DNA from: Rhodopseudomonas infernalis
GTDB taxonomy: Bacteria; Pseudomonadota; Alphaproteobacteria; Rhizobiales; Xanthobacteraceae
NCBI RefSeq assembly: GCF_022271405.1
Contig: NZ_JAJNAL010000010.1
Span: forward strand, 91,423-155,422
Reading direction: 5' to 3'
Length of the DNA: 64,000 nucleotides
The notes below the pieces were generated by a model, which was not told where the DNA came from, did no database searches, and worked only from the letters and a program-made list of their open reading frames with translations. A program made the translations under genes and the position numbers. Positions 29,337 through 38,081 of the stretch are shown here, in pieces; position 1 is the stretch's first letter, and every line of letters begins with the position of its first letter.

Positions 29337-30305
29337 TCAGCCCAGATCGCTGCGCGGGTGATAAGGGTGGCCGTCGCGCCATTTGGTCATCAGCGCTTCG
29401 AGATCGGCGTCGTGACCGTCGGGCAGCACGATCCGGGTGGTGACGAACAGGTCGCCGGCGGTGCCGGACTTCGGCAGGCCTTTGCCCTTGAGCCGGAAGG
29501 TGCGGCCGCTCGAGGTGTTCTTCGGGATCGACAGCTCGATCGCGCCGGTCAGCGTCGGCACGCGGACCTTGGCGCCGAGCACCGCCTCGTACAACGTGAT
29601 CGGCAGCTCCAGCCGCAGATCGTTGCCGTCGACCTTGAAGTGCGGATGCGGCGCGTAGTTGACGGTGATCAGCAGATCGCCGGGCCGGTGGCCGGGCGCG
29701 CTTTCGCCCTGCCCCTTCAGGCGGATCTGCTGGCCCGGACCGACGCCGGCCGGAATCTTGACGTTGAGCTCCTTGCCGCTCGGCAGCCGGACGCGCTTTT
29801 CCGAACCCTTGGCCGCCTCTTCGAGCGTGACCGTCATGGCGACGCTCTGATCGAGGTCAGGCGCGAAGCCGCCGCTGTCGAAGTCGAAGCCCGCTCCGCC
29901 GCCGCGCGGCCCGCCGCGCATCCCGGCCGCGCCGCCGAACATCGAATTCAGGATGTCCTCGAAGCCTGCACCGCCGCCTGCGCCGCCGCGGAAATTATAC
30001 TGCTCGAAGCCGCCGCCAGCGCCAGCGCCGGCACGTCCGCCGCGCGCGCTTCCGCCACCGCCGGGGAAGCCCTGGAAACGCGGCTTGCCTTCGGCGTCGA
30101 TCTCGCCACGGTCGAATTGCTTGCGCTTGGACTCGTCGCCGAGAATCTCGTTGGCAGAGTTGACCTCGGCAAAACGGGCAGCGGCCTTCGGGTCGTTCTT
30201 GTTCGCGTCGGGGTGATGCTTCTTGGCCAGCTTGCGATAGGCGCTTTTGATCGCCGCAGCGCTGGCGTCCCGCTGCACCCCCAGGACCTCGTAGGGGTCG
30301 CGCAT
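29337..30305 (-). CDS. DnaJ-like co-chaperone, CbpA type (no zinc finger)
   Basis: A 322-residue J-protein. The N-terminal J domain is complete (MRDPYEVLGVQRDASAAAIK, with HPD in KKHHPDANKND). The middle is a long Gly/Ala-rich linker (about 80-145), and C-terminal domains I and II follow (residues about 150-310, with LPSGKELNVKIPAGVGPGQQIRLKGQG). The CxxCxGxG zinc-finger repeats of DnaJ are absent, so this is the CbpA/DnaJ type II class. It would stimulate DnaK (Hsp70) ATPase on unfolded clients. The gene is monocistronic and convergent with the hydrolase. Confidence 0.92.
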   Translation of the reverse strand: MRDPYEVLGVQRDASAAAIKSAYRKLAKKHHPDANKNDPKAAARFAEVNSANEILGDESKRKQFDRGEIDAEGKPRFQGFPGGGGSARGGRAGAGAGGGFEQYNFRGGAGGGAGFEDILNSMFGGAAGMRGGPRGGGAGFDFDSGGFAPDLDQSVAMTVTLEEAAKGSEKRVRLPSGKELNVKIPAGVGPGQQIRLKGQGESAPGHRPGDLLITVNYAPHPHFKVDGNDLRLELPITLYEAVLGAKVRVPTLTGAIELSIPKNTSSGRTFRLKGKGLPKSGTAGDLFVTTRIVLPDGHDADLEALMTKWRDGHPYHPRSDLG

Positions 30306-30422
30306 CCGTCACGTCTCCTTCAGAAATCAGGAATCGAACCATGGGCAGAACGCCCAGTCGGGGTTCATCTGGGGTGTTTTCGTCTCTTTTGCAACCGCTT
30401 CAGGCCGCTTTCGCGGTCGCGG

Positions 30423-30977
30423 TCAGCTGCGGCGCCAGGGCTTCAGCGATTGGATTTCCCAATGGCCTTGGGCGGACCGGCAGGCAGCGCCCTGCATCCA
30501 GCTCTCCGAGCCGTCCTTGACGTAGCTGGCGAGAAAGTCGCGACAGGAGCGCCCCTCGGCCGTATAGGCGGCTGCGATCGGCGTGACCGAGCCACGCGCG
30601 CCTGTGGTGGGGTTCTCCCACGGCTGGCTCGAATCCTTGCCGCCTTTGGTGAGAACGTCTGAGGCGGCGATTCGCGCCAGCGCCAAATCCGCTTCGCTTG
30701 GGCCGTTCTGCGCCGACGGGGAGAGCGCCGCAATCGATCCGGTGAACTCGGTGGCGTCCATTTGGGCAAACGCGGCGTCCTTGCCGCCGACGCTGCAGCC
30801 GCCGAGCCCCACCCCCATTAGAATGGCTATCAACCCGGCGGAGCGGCCGATCGTCGATAGAACAACGCACTGCGGTGCCCTATATAGGTCTGGCCTACAT
30901 AGAGCCGCCGGCGCGTTCGGGAGCGCGGTGAAGCACAAGTCGGATTCCCTCGCATGAGCGACACGTCCATCAAACAC
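30423..30977 (-). CDS. Lipoprotein of the RT0821/Lpp0805 surface antigen type
   Basis: The open frame has 184 codons, but the true start is unclear. A lipobox LGGC ([13 protein letters not shown]) lies at residues about 58-61 of the frame, so the real signal peptide should begin about 15-20 residues before it. No good ATG exists there; TTG at 30833 is the only close start and leaves a very short signal. The mature part ends with [14 protein letters not shown]... and [13 protein letters not shown], the pattern of the RT0821/Lpp0805 surface protein family (17-kDa-antigen-like). The frame's upstream end overlaps the start of pdxH on the other strand, another reason to suspect a shorter gene. Function unknown. 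Confidence 0.6.
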   Translation of the reverse strand: MFDGRVAHARESDLCFTALPNAPAALCRPDLYRAPQCVVLSTIGRSAGLIAILMGVGLGGCSVGGKDAAFAQMDATEFTGSIAALSPSAQNGPSEADLALARIAASDVLTKGGKDSSQPWENPTTGARGSVTPIAAAYTAEGRSCRDFLASYVKDGSESWMQGAACRSAQGHWEIQSLKPWRRS

Positions 30978-31592
30978 CAGAGTGAGTTAACGTCCGGTGA
31001 TTTCACAGCGGCGGAGAATCCGTTTGGCCTTTTCGCTGAATGGCTTGCCGAAGCGACCGCGTCCGAACCGAACGACCCGAATGCAATGGCGCTGGCGACG
31101 GTCGATCCCGACGGACTGCCTGACGTCCGAATGGTTCTGATGAAGGGCTATGACAACGACGGCTTCGTATTCTACAGCCACATCGCCAGCCAGAAGGGCC
31201 GCGAGCTCGAAGCCAATCCGAAGGCAGCGCTGCTGTTTCATTGGAAGTCGCTGCGCCGTCAGGTTCGGATCCGCGGCACGGTGGCGCCGGTGACCGAGGC
31301 CGAAGCCAACGCCTATTTCGCCACAAGGCCCAAGCAGGCGCAGATCGGCGCCTGGGCCAGCAAGCAGTCGCAGCCGCTGGAGAGCCGCTTCGCCTTCGAG
31401 CAGGCGATCGCCAAGGTCGCGGCGCGGCATCTGGTCGGCGAAGTGCCACGTCCGCCGGGCTGGAGTGGCTGGCGGATCACGCCGTCGCGGATCGAGTTCT
31501 GGCACGACCGCCCGTTCCGTCTGCACGACCGCATCGAATTCAGCCGCGACACGCCGGCGCATCCCTGGACCAAGACAAGGCTTTATCCATGA
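30954..31592 (+). CDS. pdxH: Pyridoxamine/pyridoxine 5'-phosphate oxidase
   Basis: A 212-residue FMN flavoprotein making pyridoxal 5'-phosphate from pyridoxine/pyridoxamine 5'-phosphate. Landmarks are [45 protein letters not shown] and the C-terminal [21 protein letters not shown] with the PNPOx signature ending in LYP. The length is standard. Its stop overlaps the next gene's ATG by four bases (ATGA at 31589-31592), implying translational coupling. The promoter must overlap the divergent lipoprotein gene. Confidence 0.95.
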   Translation: MSDTSIKHQSELTSGDFTAAENPFGLFAEWLAEATASEPNDPNAMALATVDPDGLPDVRMVLMKGYDNDGFVFYSHIASQKGRELEANPKAALLFHWKSLRRQVRIRGTVAPVTEAEANAYFATRPKQAQIGAWASKQSQPLESRFAFEQAIAKVAARHLVGEVPRPPGWSGWRITPSRIEFWHDRPFRLHDRIEFSRDTPAHPWTKTRLYP

Positions 31593-32362
31593 ATCCCGAA
31601 ACCCCGAAGCGCGCGCCCGAGACCAACGCGCAGCGCCGGACGATGATTCTGACCGGCGCCAGCCGCGGCATCGGCCACGCCACGGCGATCCGGTTTTCCA
31701 GTGCCGGCTGGCGTGTGATCACCTGCTCGCGTCATCCGTTTCCGGAAGAGTGCCCGTGGGGCGCCGGTCCTGAGGATCACATCCAGATCAATCTCGGCGA
31801 CCGCGCCGACGCGCTGCGCGGCATCGGCGAGATCCGCGAGCGGCTCGACGGCGCGCTGGTGCATGCGTTGGTCAACAACGCGGCGATCTCGCCGAAGAAC
31901 GCCAGCGGCGGACGGCTCGGCTCGATCGACACCGAGATGGACACCTGGGAGCACGTCTTCCACGTCAACTTCTTCGCGCCGATCATGATGGCGCGCGGGT
32001 TGATCGAGGAACTCAAGGCGGCGAAAGGCTCGGTGGTCAACGTCACCTCGATCGCCGGCTCGCGCGTGCATCCGTTCGCCGGCGCCGCCTACGCCACCTC
32101 GAAGGCGGCGCTCGCCGCGCTGACCCGCGAGATGGCGTCGGACTTCGGCCCGATCGGCGTCCGCGTCAACTCGATCGCGCCCGGCGAGATCGACACCTCG
32201 ATCCTGTCTCCCGGCACCGATAAGATCGTCCAGGAAGACATCCCGATGCGCCGCCTCGGCACCCCCGACGAAGTCGCGAAGATCATCTACGTGCTGTGCA
32301 CCGAGACCTCGTCCTACGTGAACGGCGCCGAGATCCACATCAACGGCGGCCAACACGTGTAG
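31589..32362 (+). CDS. SDR family oxidoreductase
   Basis: A 257-residue short-chain dehydrogenase/reductase. The Rossmann glycine motif TGASRGIG (about 21-28), NNAAI, and the catalytic Ser and Tyr-x3-Lys ([22 protein letters not shown], taken in pieces) are intact. [10 protein letters not shown] and the C-terminus [14 protein letters not shown] are typical of 3-oxoacyl-ACP reductase-like enzymes. It is translationally coupled to pdxH, an arrangement seen in related Rhizobiales. A role in the same pathway is not established. Substrate unknown. Confidence 0.88.
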   Translation: MNPETPKRAPETNAQRRTMILTGASRGIGHATAIRFSSAGWRVITCSRHPFPEECPWGAGPEDHIQINLGDRADALRGIGEIRERLDGALVHALVNNAAISPKNASGGRLGSIDTEMDTWEHVFHVNFFAPIMMARGLIEELKAAKGSVVNVTSIAGSRVHPFAGAAYATSKAALAALTREMASDFGPIGVRVNSIAPGEIDTSILSPGTDKIVQEDIPMRRLGTPDEVAKIIYVLCTETSSYVNGAEIHINGGQHV

Positions 32363-32375
32363 TCCCGGCCCTCCG

Positions 32376-32455
32376 CGTCATTGCGAGCGAAGCGAAGCAA
32401 TCCAGCTCAGTGCACCGAGCTGGATTGCTTCGTCGCTTCGCTCCTCGCAATGACG
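32376..32455. repeat. Palindromic element, family B (short form)
   Basis: CGTCATTGCGAGCGAAGCGA / TCGCTTCGCTCCTCGCAATGACG in inverse orientation, with inner AAGCAATCCAGCTC / GAGCTGGATTGCTT arms. It lies just after the SDR stop and may form a terminator-like hairpin. It is the compact counterpart of the element between the sigma and anti-sigma genes. Confidence 0.8.
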
Positions 32456-32475
32456 CGGATGGAATCAGAGATACT

Positions 32476-32694
32476 TCAATCCGCGCGAAACCGGCGGGGC
32501 CGGGTTCGCGTGGGGCCTTGCTGCAGGATGCCCGCGCTCGAACAATCCTCCTCGCGGTCGTCGTCGAACAACGCCGCCCCGCAGTGTCGGCAGAAACGGC
32601 CGCTCATCGCTGTCGTCTGACTCGGCCGCTGCGTTCGCTGGTAGTTCGCGAAGTCGATGATGTTGCGACCTGGTGTTACAACTTTGTCAACCAT
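32476..32694 (-). CDS. Small Cys-rich protein, unknown
   Basis: A 72-residue open frame with GAGGACAG about eight bases before the ATG. The middle reads FCRHCGAALFDDDREEDC, where C-R-H-C plus a later C could bind zinc, like a zinc ribbon. The N-terminus MVDKVVTPGRNIIDFANY and Arg-rich C-terminus (RTRPRRFRAD) suggest a basic RNA- or DNA-related small protein. It is on the same strand as, and 90 bases downstream of, the dienelactone hydrolase gene. I do not recognise the family; coding is supported by the ribosome site and the CxxC motif only. Confidence 0.5.
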   Translation of the reverse strand: MVDKVVTPGRNIIDFANYQRTQRPSQTTAMSGRFCRHCGAALFDDDREEDCSSAGILQQGPTRTRPRRFRAD

Positions 32695-32784
32695 TGCTGT
32701 CCTCGTAGTTCTGACAGCATTTATCGCAGCAACCCTTCTTTCAAATCTTCAGTCGAAAGCTCAAATTTTAGGAGCAACCGGCGT

Positions 32785-33459
32785 TCAGCCGAGATGCTTT
32801 CCGAAAAATGCAGTCGCCCGCGACCACGCCAGTTCCGCGGCCTCCCGATCATGCACCGCGGCGCGCTGCTCGTTGACGAAAGCGTGGTCGGCTTCGTAGC
32901 GGAAGAACTCGGCGGCCTTGCCGGCTTCTTTCAGGCCCTTCTCGAACGCGTCCACCACCTGCGGCGTGCACCAGTCGTCGCGATTGGCAAAGTGGCCCTG
33001 CATCGGCACGCGGACTTCCGACGGCTTGGCCGCCTGCTCCGGCGGAATGCCATAGAACACAACCGCAGCACTCAGTTCCGGAATTTTGCACGCGCCGATC
33101 ACCGTGACGGCGCCGCCCAGGCAGAAGCCGGTGAGCCCGACCTTGGCGCCATTGCGCGAAAGATATGCTGCCGCGCCGCGCACCGTCTGGGTCGTCGCAT
33201 CCATGAAGTCGAGCGAGCCCATCTCTTTGTTGGCGGCGTCAGTGTCGTGATAGGGCACGACCTTGCCGTTGTAGAGATCGGGCGCGAGCGCATCGAAGCC
33301 GGCGAGCGCGAAGCGGTCGGTCAGCCCCTTGATCTGCTCGGACAGGCCCCACCATTCCTGAATCACGACGACGCCGGGCGCATTGCCGCGCGCCGCATTG
33401 GCCAGATAGCCGCTCGCCTCTTTGCCGTCGGGACGCTTGAAGGTGATGATCGTGCCCAT
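32785..33459 (-). CDS. Dienelactone hydrolase family protein
   Basis: A 224-residue alpha/beta-hydrolase with a cysteine nucleophile: VGLTGFCLGGAV (GFCLGG, Cys in place of Ser), aspartate in FANRDDWCTP and histidine in DHAFVN. This is the dienelactone hydrolase family, which opens the lactone ring in chlorocatechol breakdown or acts on similar esters. N-terminus MGTIITFKRPDGK at 33459 with GGAGG upstream is chosen. The protein may act in aromatic degradation, but no such genes are adjacent. A small Cys-rich ORF follows on the same strand. Confidence 0.88.
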   Translation of the reverse strand: MGTIITFKRPDGKEASGYLANAARGNAPGVVVIQEWWGLSEQIKGLTDRFALAGFDALAPDLYNGKVVPYHDTDAANKEMGSLDFMDATTQTVRGAAAYLSRNGAKVGLTGFCLGGAVTVIGACKIPELSAAVVFYGIPPEQAAKPSEVRVPMQGHFANRDDWCTPQVVDAFEKGLKEAGKAAEFFRYEADHAFVNEQRAAVHDREAAELAWSRATAFFGKHLG

Positions 33460-33561
33460 GAATCCTCCGTGAGATGCACTTTCGTTGCGGCGCATATTGT
33501 CCGCACTCCCGGACGGATGCAATCGCCCGGACCGCGGCGCTGGCGCGCACAACGGCGCAAC

Positions 33562-33587
33562 AAAAAAGCCCCCGCGAGGGGGCTTTC
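33562..33587 (-). terminator. Intrinsic terminator of the fbcF-fbcH operon
   Basis: On the minus strand a stem of AAAGCCCCC / GGGGGCTTT (33565-33573 with 33578-33586) with a four-base loop is followed by TTTTTTG, a textbook rho-independent terminator. It lies 43 bases beyond the fbcH stop. On the plus strand it is followed by only three T residues, so it is mainly for the minus strand. Confidence 0.85.
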
Positions 33588-33629
33588 TGTCGCGCGTTTG
33601 TCGTGCGCGTGGATCGGGTGCGGGGTCGC

Positions 33630-35699
33630 TCAGTGCACGTTCGACCACACCTTGCGCTTGGTGAAGTACAGCAGGCCGCTGAGAATGATCAGGAAGATCA
33701 TGACCTGCAGGCCGAGGCGCTTGCGGGCTTCGAGATGGGGTTCGGCTGCCCACATCAGGAAGGCCGTGACGTCCTTTGCATATTGAGGAACCGTTTCCGG
33801 GCTGCCATCGTCGTAGGTCACCTGCCCGTCCGAAATCGGCGGCGGCATCTTGATCGAGTGGCCGGGATACCACTTATTGTAGTACGAACCGTCCGGCAGC
33901 GCGAAACCTTCCGGCGGCGGATCCTGATAGCCCTGGATCAGCGCATCGATGTAGTTCGGACCCTGCTCCTGGAACTGGGTGAAGAAGTCGAACACGAACT
34001 GCGGGAAGCCGCGCGAATAGGAACGCGCTTTGGCCAGCAGTGACATGTCCGGCGGAGCCGCGCCGCCATTGGCCGCGCGGGCCGCCTGCTCGTTCGGGAA
34101 CGGCGAGTGGAAGGTGTCGGCGAGGCGACCCGGACGCTCGAACATCTCGCCGGCGTCGTTCGGGCCATCCTTGATCGACGCCTCGGCGGCAATCGCCTTG
34201 GCCTGATCGAGGGTGAAGCTCGGGCCGCCCGGCTCGGCGAGGTTGCGGTACTGCAACAGCTTCATCGAGTGGCAGGCCGAACAGACTTCCTTGTAGATCT
34301 TGAAACCGCGCTGAAGCTGGGCGCGATCATAGGTGCCGAACGGGCCGGAAAAGCTCCAGCTCAGCGACGGCGGACTCTCGCCGCCTTCCGCCGCCTTGGC
34401 GCTCTGCGCGCCGCCGAGCATCAGCGTGCCGGCCAGCGCCAGGGCGAACAGACTCGCTGCCGTCGTTCCCAGCGCCTTGCCCTTGTTCAGAACGTCGTCG
34501 GCGATCGAGTTCGGCAGCGGCAAGGTCTTCTCGACCCGGGCCAGCAGCGGCAGCACGATCAGGAAGTAGGCGAAGTAGAAGAAGGTGAAGACCCGCGCGA
34601 GCATCGTGTAGATGCCTTCCGCCGGCTTCGAGCCGAGCCAGCCGAGCATGATGCAGACCACCACGAAGCCCCAGAAGAAGCGCTTCGCCAGCGGACGGTA
34701 GCGCGACGAACGGACCTTCGCGCTGTCGAGCCAGGGCAGGAACAGCAGCACGATGATCGCGCCGAACATCGCGACGACGCCCATCAGCTTGTTCGGGATC
34801 GAACGCAGGATCGCGTAGAACGGCAGGTAGTACCATTCCGGCACGATGTGCGGCGGCGTCACGCCCGGATTGGCCGGAATGTAATTGTCGGCCTCACCGA
34901 GATAGTTCGGCATGTAGAAGATGAACCAGGCGAAGAACAGCAGGAAGCAGGACATGCCGAACGCGTCCTTCAAGGTCGCGTAAGGCGTGAACGGCACGGT
35001 GTCTTTCTCGGTCTTCGGCTCGACGCCGGTCGGATTGTTCTGACCGGTCACGTGCAGCGCCCAGACGTGCAGCACGACCACGCCGGCGATCACGAACGGC
35101 AGCAGGTAGTGCAGCGAGAAGAAGCGATTGAGGGTCGGGTTGCCGACCGAATAGCCGCCCCACAGCAGGGTCACGATGCTGTCGCCGACGAACGGGATAG
35201 CAGAGAACAGGTTGGTGATGACGGTCGCGCCCCAGAAGCTCATCTGGCCCCACGGCAGCACGTAACCCATGAATCCGGTCGCCATCATCAGCAGGTAGAT
35301 GATCACGCCGAGAATCCAGAGCACCTCACGCGGCGCCTTGTACGACCCGTAATACAGGCCGCGGAACATGTGGATGTAGACCGCGATGAAGAACATCGAC
35401 GCGCCGGCGGCATGCGTGTTGCGCAGCAGCCAGCCGTAATTGACGTCCCGAACGATCCGCTCGACCGAGTCGAAGGCGAGATCGACGTGCGGGGTGTAGT
35501 GCATCGCCAGCACGATGCCGGTGATGATCTGGATCACCAGCATCATCGACAGGATGGCGCCGAACGTCCACCAGTAGTTGAGGTTGCGCGGGGTCGGATA
35601 GGCAATGAAGGAAGAATGAACCAAGCCGGCGATCGGCAGGCGCTGCTCGAGCCACTTCATGAAGGGGCTCTGCGGCTGATAGGTAGATGGTCCGCTCAT
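33630..35699 (-). CDS. fbcH: Fused cytochrome b / cytochrome c1 precursor of the bc1 complex
   Basis: A 689-residue chain with cytochrome b (about 1-420) joined to cytochrome c1. The b part has the haem-binding [19 protein letters not shown] and the Qo-site [18 protein letters not shown]. The c1 part begins with a signal-like stretch ([19 protein letters not shown]) and has the haem c motif CSACH (about 473-477). It ends with a C-terminal anchor [16 protein letters not shown]. The fusion is processed to two subunits in Bradyrhizobium, so the internal signal at the junction is expected to be cleaved. With the Rieske gene upstream it forms the quinol:cytochrome c oxidoreductase used in both respiration and photosynthetic electron flow. 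Confidence 0.97.
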   Translation of the reverse strand: MSGPSTYQPQSPFMKWLEQRLPIAGLVHSSFIAYPTPRNLNYWWTFGAILSMMLVIQIITGIVLAMHYTPHVDLAFDSVERIVRDVNYGWLLRNTHAAGASMFFIAVYIHMFRGLYYGSYKAPREVLWILGVIIYLLMMATGFMGYVLPWGQMSFWGATVITNLFSAIPFVGDSIVTLLWGGYSVGNPTLNRFFSLHYLLPFVIAGVVVLHVWALHVTGQNNPTGVEPKTEKDTVPFTPYATLKDAFGMSCFLLFFAWFIFYMPNYLGEADNYIPANPGVTPPHIVPEWYYLPFYAILRSIPNKLMGVVAMFGAIIVLLFLPWLDSAKVRSSRYRPLAKRFFWGFVVVCIMLGWLGSKPAEGIYTMLARVFTFFYFAYFLIVLPLLARVEKTLPLPNSIADDVLNKGKALGTTAASLFALALAGTLMLGGAQSAKAAEGGESPPSLSWSFSGPFGTYDRAQLQRGFKIYKEVCSACHSMKLLQYRNLAEPGGPSFTLDQAKAIAAEASIKDGPNDAGEMFERPGRLADTFHSPFPNEQAARAANGGAAPPDMSLLAKARSYSRGFPQFVFDFFTQFQEQGPNYIDALIQGYQDPPPEGFALPDGSYYNKWYPGHSIKMPPPISDGQVTYDDGSPETVPQYAKDVTAFLMWAAEPHLEARKRLGLQVMIFLIILSGLLYFTKRKVWSNVH

Positions 35700-35743
35700 G
35701 ATGCGATCCTAAGCAAGGGATATAGCGACGCTGAAGGGAAGTG

Positions 35744-36271
35744 TCAGCCGATCTGGATTTTGGAGTCGGAGACGAATTGATAGGGGGGGACCGGCAGGTT
35801 CAGCGGCGCCGGACCCTGGCGGATGCGGCCGGAGGAATCGTACTGCGAACCGTGGCACGGACAGAAGAAGCCGTCGAACAGACCTTCATGCGCGATCGGG
35901 ATGCAGCCGAGATGCGTGCAGATGCCGATCACCACCAGCCACTGCTCGTGGCCCGGCTTGGTGCGCTCCTGGTCGGTTTGCGGATCAGGCAGCGACGACA
36001 GGTTGACTGCCAGCGCTTCCTCGACCTGCTTCTTGGTCCGGTTCATGATGTAGATCGGCTTGCCGCGCCAGAACACCTTGATGTCCTGGCCTTCGGCGAT
36101 CGGCGTCAGATCGACTTCGATCGGCGCACCTGCGGCGATCGTCGAGGCGTCGGGGTTCATCTGCGCGATGAACGGCCACACCGTCGCGGCTGCGCCGACA
36201 GCGGCCACGGCGCCAGTTGCGATATAGAGAAAATCACGGCGTGTCGGTTCCGCCGAAGTCTCTGTGGTCAC
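35744..36271 (-). CDS. fbcF: Rieske iron-sulfur protein of the cytochrome bc1 complex
   Basis: A 175-residue subunit with the twin-arginine signal-anchor TRRDFLYIATGAVAAVGAAA (about 9-28), the membrane segment, and the two 2Fe-2S binding boxes CTHLGC and CPCHGS. A GTG at 36271 gives a start like that of Bradyrhizobium FbcF (x-TTETSAEPTRRDFL); an upstream ATG at 36289 is possible. Located 44 bases before fbcH on the same strand, it is the first gene of the fbcFH operon. It carries electrons from quinol to cytochrome c1, with its head domain in the periplasm. Confidence 0.95.
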   Translation of the reverse strand: MTTETSAEPTRRDFLYIATGAVAAVGAAATVWPFIAQMNPDASTIAAGAPIEVDLTPIAEGQDIKVFWRGKPIYIMNRTKKQVEEALAVNLSSLPDPQTDQERTKPGHEQWLVVIGICTHLGCIPIAHEGLFDGFFCPCHGSQYDSSGRIRQGPAPLNLPVPPYQFVSDSKIQIG

Positions 36272-36547
36272 GATCCAAAGCCCTTTCATCTCTGCGGCCG
36301 GCGAGACGGTTCTGGCAGGTGCGAAAAATCGCCCGAGGCAGGATCGCCGAACTTCGCAGCCCACGCATCCCATGGCTGTTTGTCATCAGCCGGTCAGCTA
36401 GAAACAGACAGTTCAGAATCGATCTATTGGCACCCTTGCCGGTAGAGCGCAAGTCCGCGAAGGGCTAATCACCGCAGCCCGAACAATTCGCTTGCGCTGT
36501 CTTCTCACCCCTCGAGTTATGATTCAGTTGCTACGGAGCATTACGGA

Positions 36548-37000
36548 ATGCGGATCGCCCTCTACCAGCCCGACATTCCTCAGAACACCGGCACTATCCT
36601 TCGATTTTGCGCGTGTTTGAACGTCGAAGCTCACATCATCGAGCCGGCCGGCTTTCCGATTTCGGATCGTCATTTCCGCCGGGCGGGAATGGACTATCTG
36701 GATCAGATAACGATCATTCGGCACGATTCCTGGTCAAAATTCGTGCAATGGCGTGAGGCTGCTGACTGTCGCGTGATTTTACTTACAACGAAAGGCGTAA
36801 CACCCTATCTGCAACAGCGTTACCGATCCACTGACGTCCTGCTGCTGGGCCGAGAAAGCGCTGGCGTTCCGCCACAAGTGGCCGATACGGCGGATGCGCG
36901 CGTGGTGATTCCGATGCAGCCGCAGATGCGCTCGCTGAACGTCGCGATGGCGGCGGCCTTGGTGGTCGGCGAGGCGCTCCGGCAGACCCGTTACGAGTGA
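36548..37000 (+). CDS. trmL: tRNA (cytidine(34)-2'-O)-methyltransferase TrmL
   Basis: A 150-residue SPOUT methyltransferase that 2'-O-methylates the wobble base of tRNA-Leu. It has the minimal TrmL length. Landmarks: ALYQPDIPQNTGTILR (N-terminal substrate motif), LLLGRESAGVPP (SAM-binding deep-trefoil knot) and VVIPMQPQMRSLNVAMAAALV. It is divergent from fbcF, so its promoter overlaps that region. The gene's first 290 bases have clearly lower G+C (52.5% over 36601-36840 by my count) and different synonymous codons than the rest of the window. Confidence 0.92.
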   Translation: MRIALYQPDIPQNTGTILRFCACLNVEAHIIEPAGFPISDRHFRRAGMDYLDQITIIRHDSWSKFVQWREAADCRVILLTTKGVTPYLQQRYRSTDVLLLGRESAGVPPQVADTADARVVIPMQPQMRSLNVAMAAALVVGEALRQTRYE

Positions 37001-37010
37001 AGGACACGAT

Positions 37011-37643
37011 TTGAGCTACGCGGTGAAAGAGATCTTCCTGACCCTGCAGGGCGAAGGCGCCCATGCCGGACGCGCTTCGGTGTTCTGCAGATTTGCAGGG
37101 TGCAATCTGTGGACGGGGCGAGATCAGGATCGCGATCAGGCCGTATGCAAGTTTTGCGATACTGACTTCGTTGGCACTGACGGCACACTCGGGGGTCGCT
37201 ACACCGACGCCGATCAGCTCGCCGCGGTTGTTGCAGCTCAATGGAAAGGCAACGACCAGGACCGCTATGTGGTGATCACCGGCGGCGAGCCGCTGCTTCA
37301 ACTGGACGAAGAACTAATTGATGCGTTGCACAAACAAGGCTTCGCAATCGGCGTCGAAACGAATGGTACAATCGAACCACCTCCCGGAATTGACTGGCTT
37401 TGTGTCAGTCCGAAAGCCGGCGCAGCGCTACGCGTGCAGTGCGGCAATGAGCTCAAGCTGGTGTACCCGCAGGAAGGCGCCCTGCCGAACCAGTTCCAGC
37501 ACCTCGCTTTCGAGCGTTTTTCGCTGCAGCCGATGGATGGAACCCGGCAGTCGGACAACACCCGCGAGGCGATCGATTACTGTCTGCGCCACCCGCAATG
37601 GCGGCTCAGCGTCCAGACCCACAAGGTGATCGGCATCCGCTAG
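37011..37643 (+). CDS. queE: 7-carboxy-7-deazaguanine synthase QueE
   Basis: A 210-residue radical-SAM enzyme in queuosine biosynthesis (6-carboxytetrahydropterin to 7-carboxy-7-deazaguanine). The TTG start at 37011 has GAAGGA upstream; it follows the trmL stop by ten bases. The iron-sulfur cluster motif of QueE, CX14CX2C, is present (C...NLWTGRDQDRDQAV...CKFC), with VVITGGEPLLQ (SAM-binding). Low-G+C codon use continues from trmL in places (around 37321-37380, 50% by count). Queuosine modification acts on the wobble position, as TrmL does. Confidence 0.9.
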   Translation: MSYAVKEIFLTLQGEGAHAGRASVFCRFAGCNLWTGRDQDRDQAVCKFCDTDFVGTDGTLGGRYTDADQLAAVVAAQWKGNDQDRYVVITGGEPLLQLDEELIDALHKQGFAIGVETNGTIEPPPGIDWLCVSPKAGAALRVQCGNELKLVYPQEGALPNQFQHLAFERFSLQPMDGTRQSDNTREAIDYCLRHPQWRLSVQTHKVIGIR

Positions 37644-37724
37644 CTCCAGGTGGGCCGTGATCGGCCTGTCATGCCGGTCAGCTAGTCTCTCCGGCGTGAT
37701 CAACACATTCAGCGGGAGCCGAAC

Positions 37725-37982
37725 ATGGACTTGAAAGCGGGCGACGTCGTGATCCTGAAATCGGGCGGTCAGGCCATGACGGTGGCGGAGGCGCGTGCCG
37801 ACGAGGTCGTCTGCGTCTGGATGGGCGAAGAAGGCGATCTGTTCCGTGAAACCCTGCCGCTCGCCGTGCTCGAGGCGATCGAAGTCGCCGACGAGGACGA
37901 AGACGAGGTTGAGGATGAGGACGACGATCAGGACGAGGACGGCGCCGACGACGAGGACGCCAAGGCCAGCAAGGTCGCCTGA
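37725..37982 (+). CDS. Small DUF2158-like protein with acidic tail
   Basis: An 85-residue protein starting MDLKAGDVVILKSGGQAMTV, the pattern of the YodC/DUF2158 family (a small SH3-like fold of unknown role). The C-terminal part from about residue 52 is nearly all Asp, Glu and Ala (DEDEDEVEDEDDDQDEDGAD), giving it a very acidic tail. Such tails are not usual in the family and could act in binding a basic partner. A GGGAGC upstream may be the ribosome site. A hairpin with GCGGCCCTG arms follows at 38045. Confidence 0.65.
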   Translation: MDLKAGDVVILKSGGQAMTVAEARADEVVCVWMGEEGDLFRETLPLAVLEAIEVADEDEDEVEDEDDDQDEDGADDEDAKASKVA

Positions 37983-38044
37983 GCGCCTGGTCGCCTGAGC
38001 GCTAGAGCGCTGTTTCCTCGGGCAAATCCCTCCGACACAACCGC

Positions 38045-38066
38045 GCGGCCCTGATTTCAGGGCCGC
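38045..38066 (+). terminator. Hairpin after the DUF2158-like gene
   Basis: A 9-base stem, GCGGCCCTG / CAGGGCCGC, with loop ATTT; the T-tract is weak (ATTGCTG). It lies between the convergent DUF2158-like gene and the CCA gene and could serve both. Confidence 0.5.
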
Positions 38067-38081
38067 ATTGCTGTGAGCCGC

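Noticed and set aside
29211..30662. Plus-strand open frame of 483 codons opposite the DnaJ-like gene
   Set aside because: It runs through a palindromic element and the opposite strand of a complete J-protein; no motif is seen.
32657..32899. Plus-strand frame with a hydrophobic stretch opposite the small Cys-rich ORF and hydrolase
   Set aside because: It has no ribosome site, and its second half is antisense to the dienelactone hydrolase; the hydrophobic look comes from the A+T-rich intergenic part.
34107..35780. Plus-strand open frame of 557 codons opposite fbcH
   Set aside because: Rich in Arg/Glu/Gln without domain features; the minus strand encodes cytochrome b and c1 with clear haem motifs.
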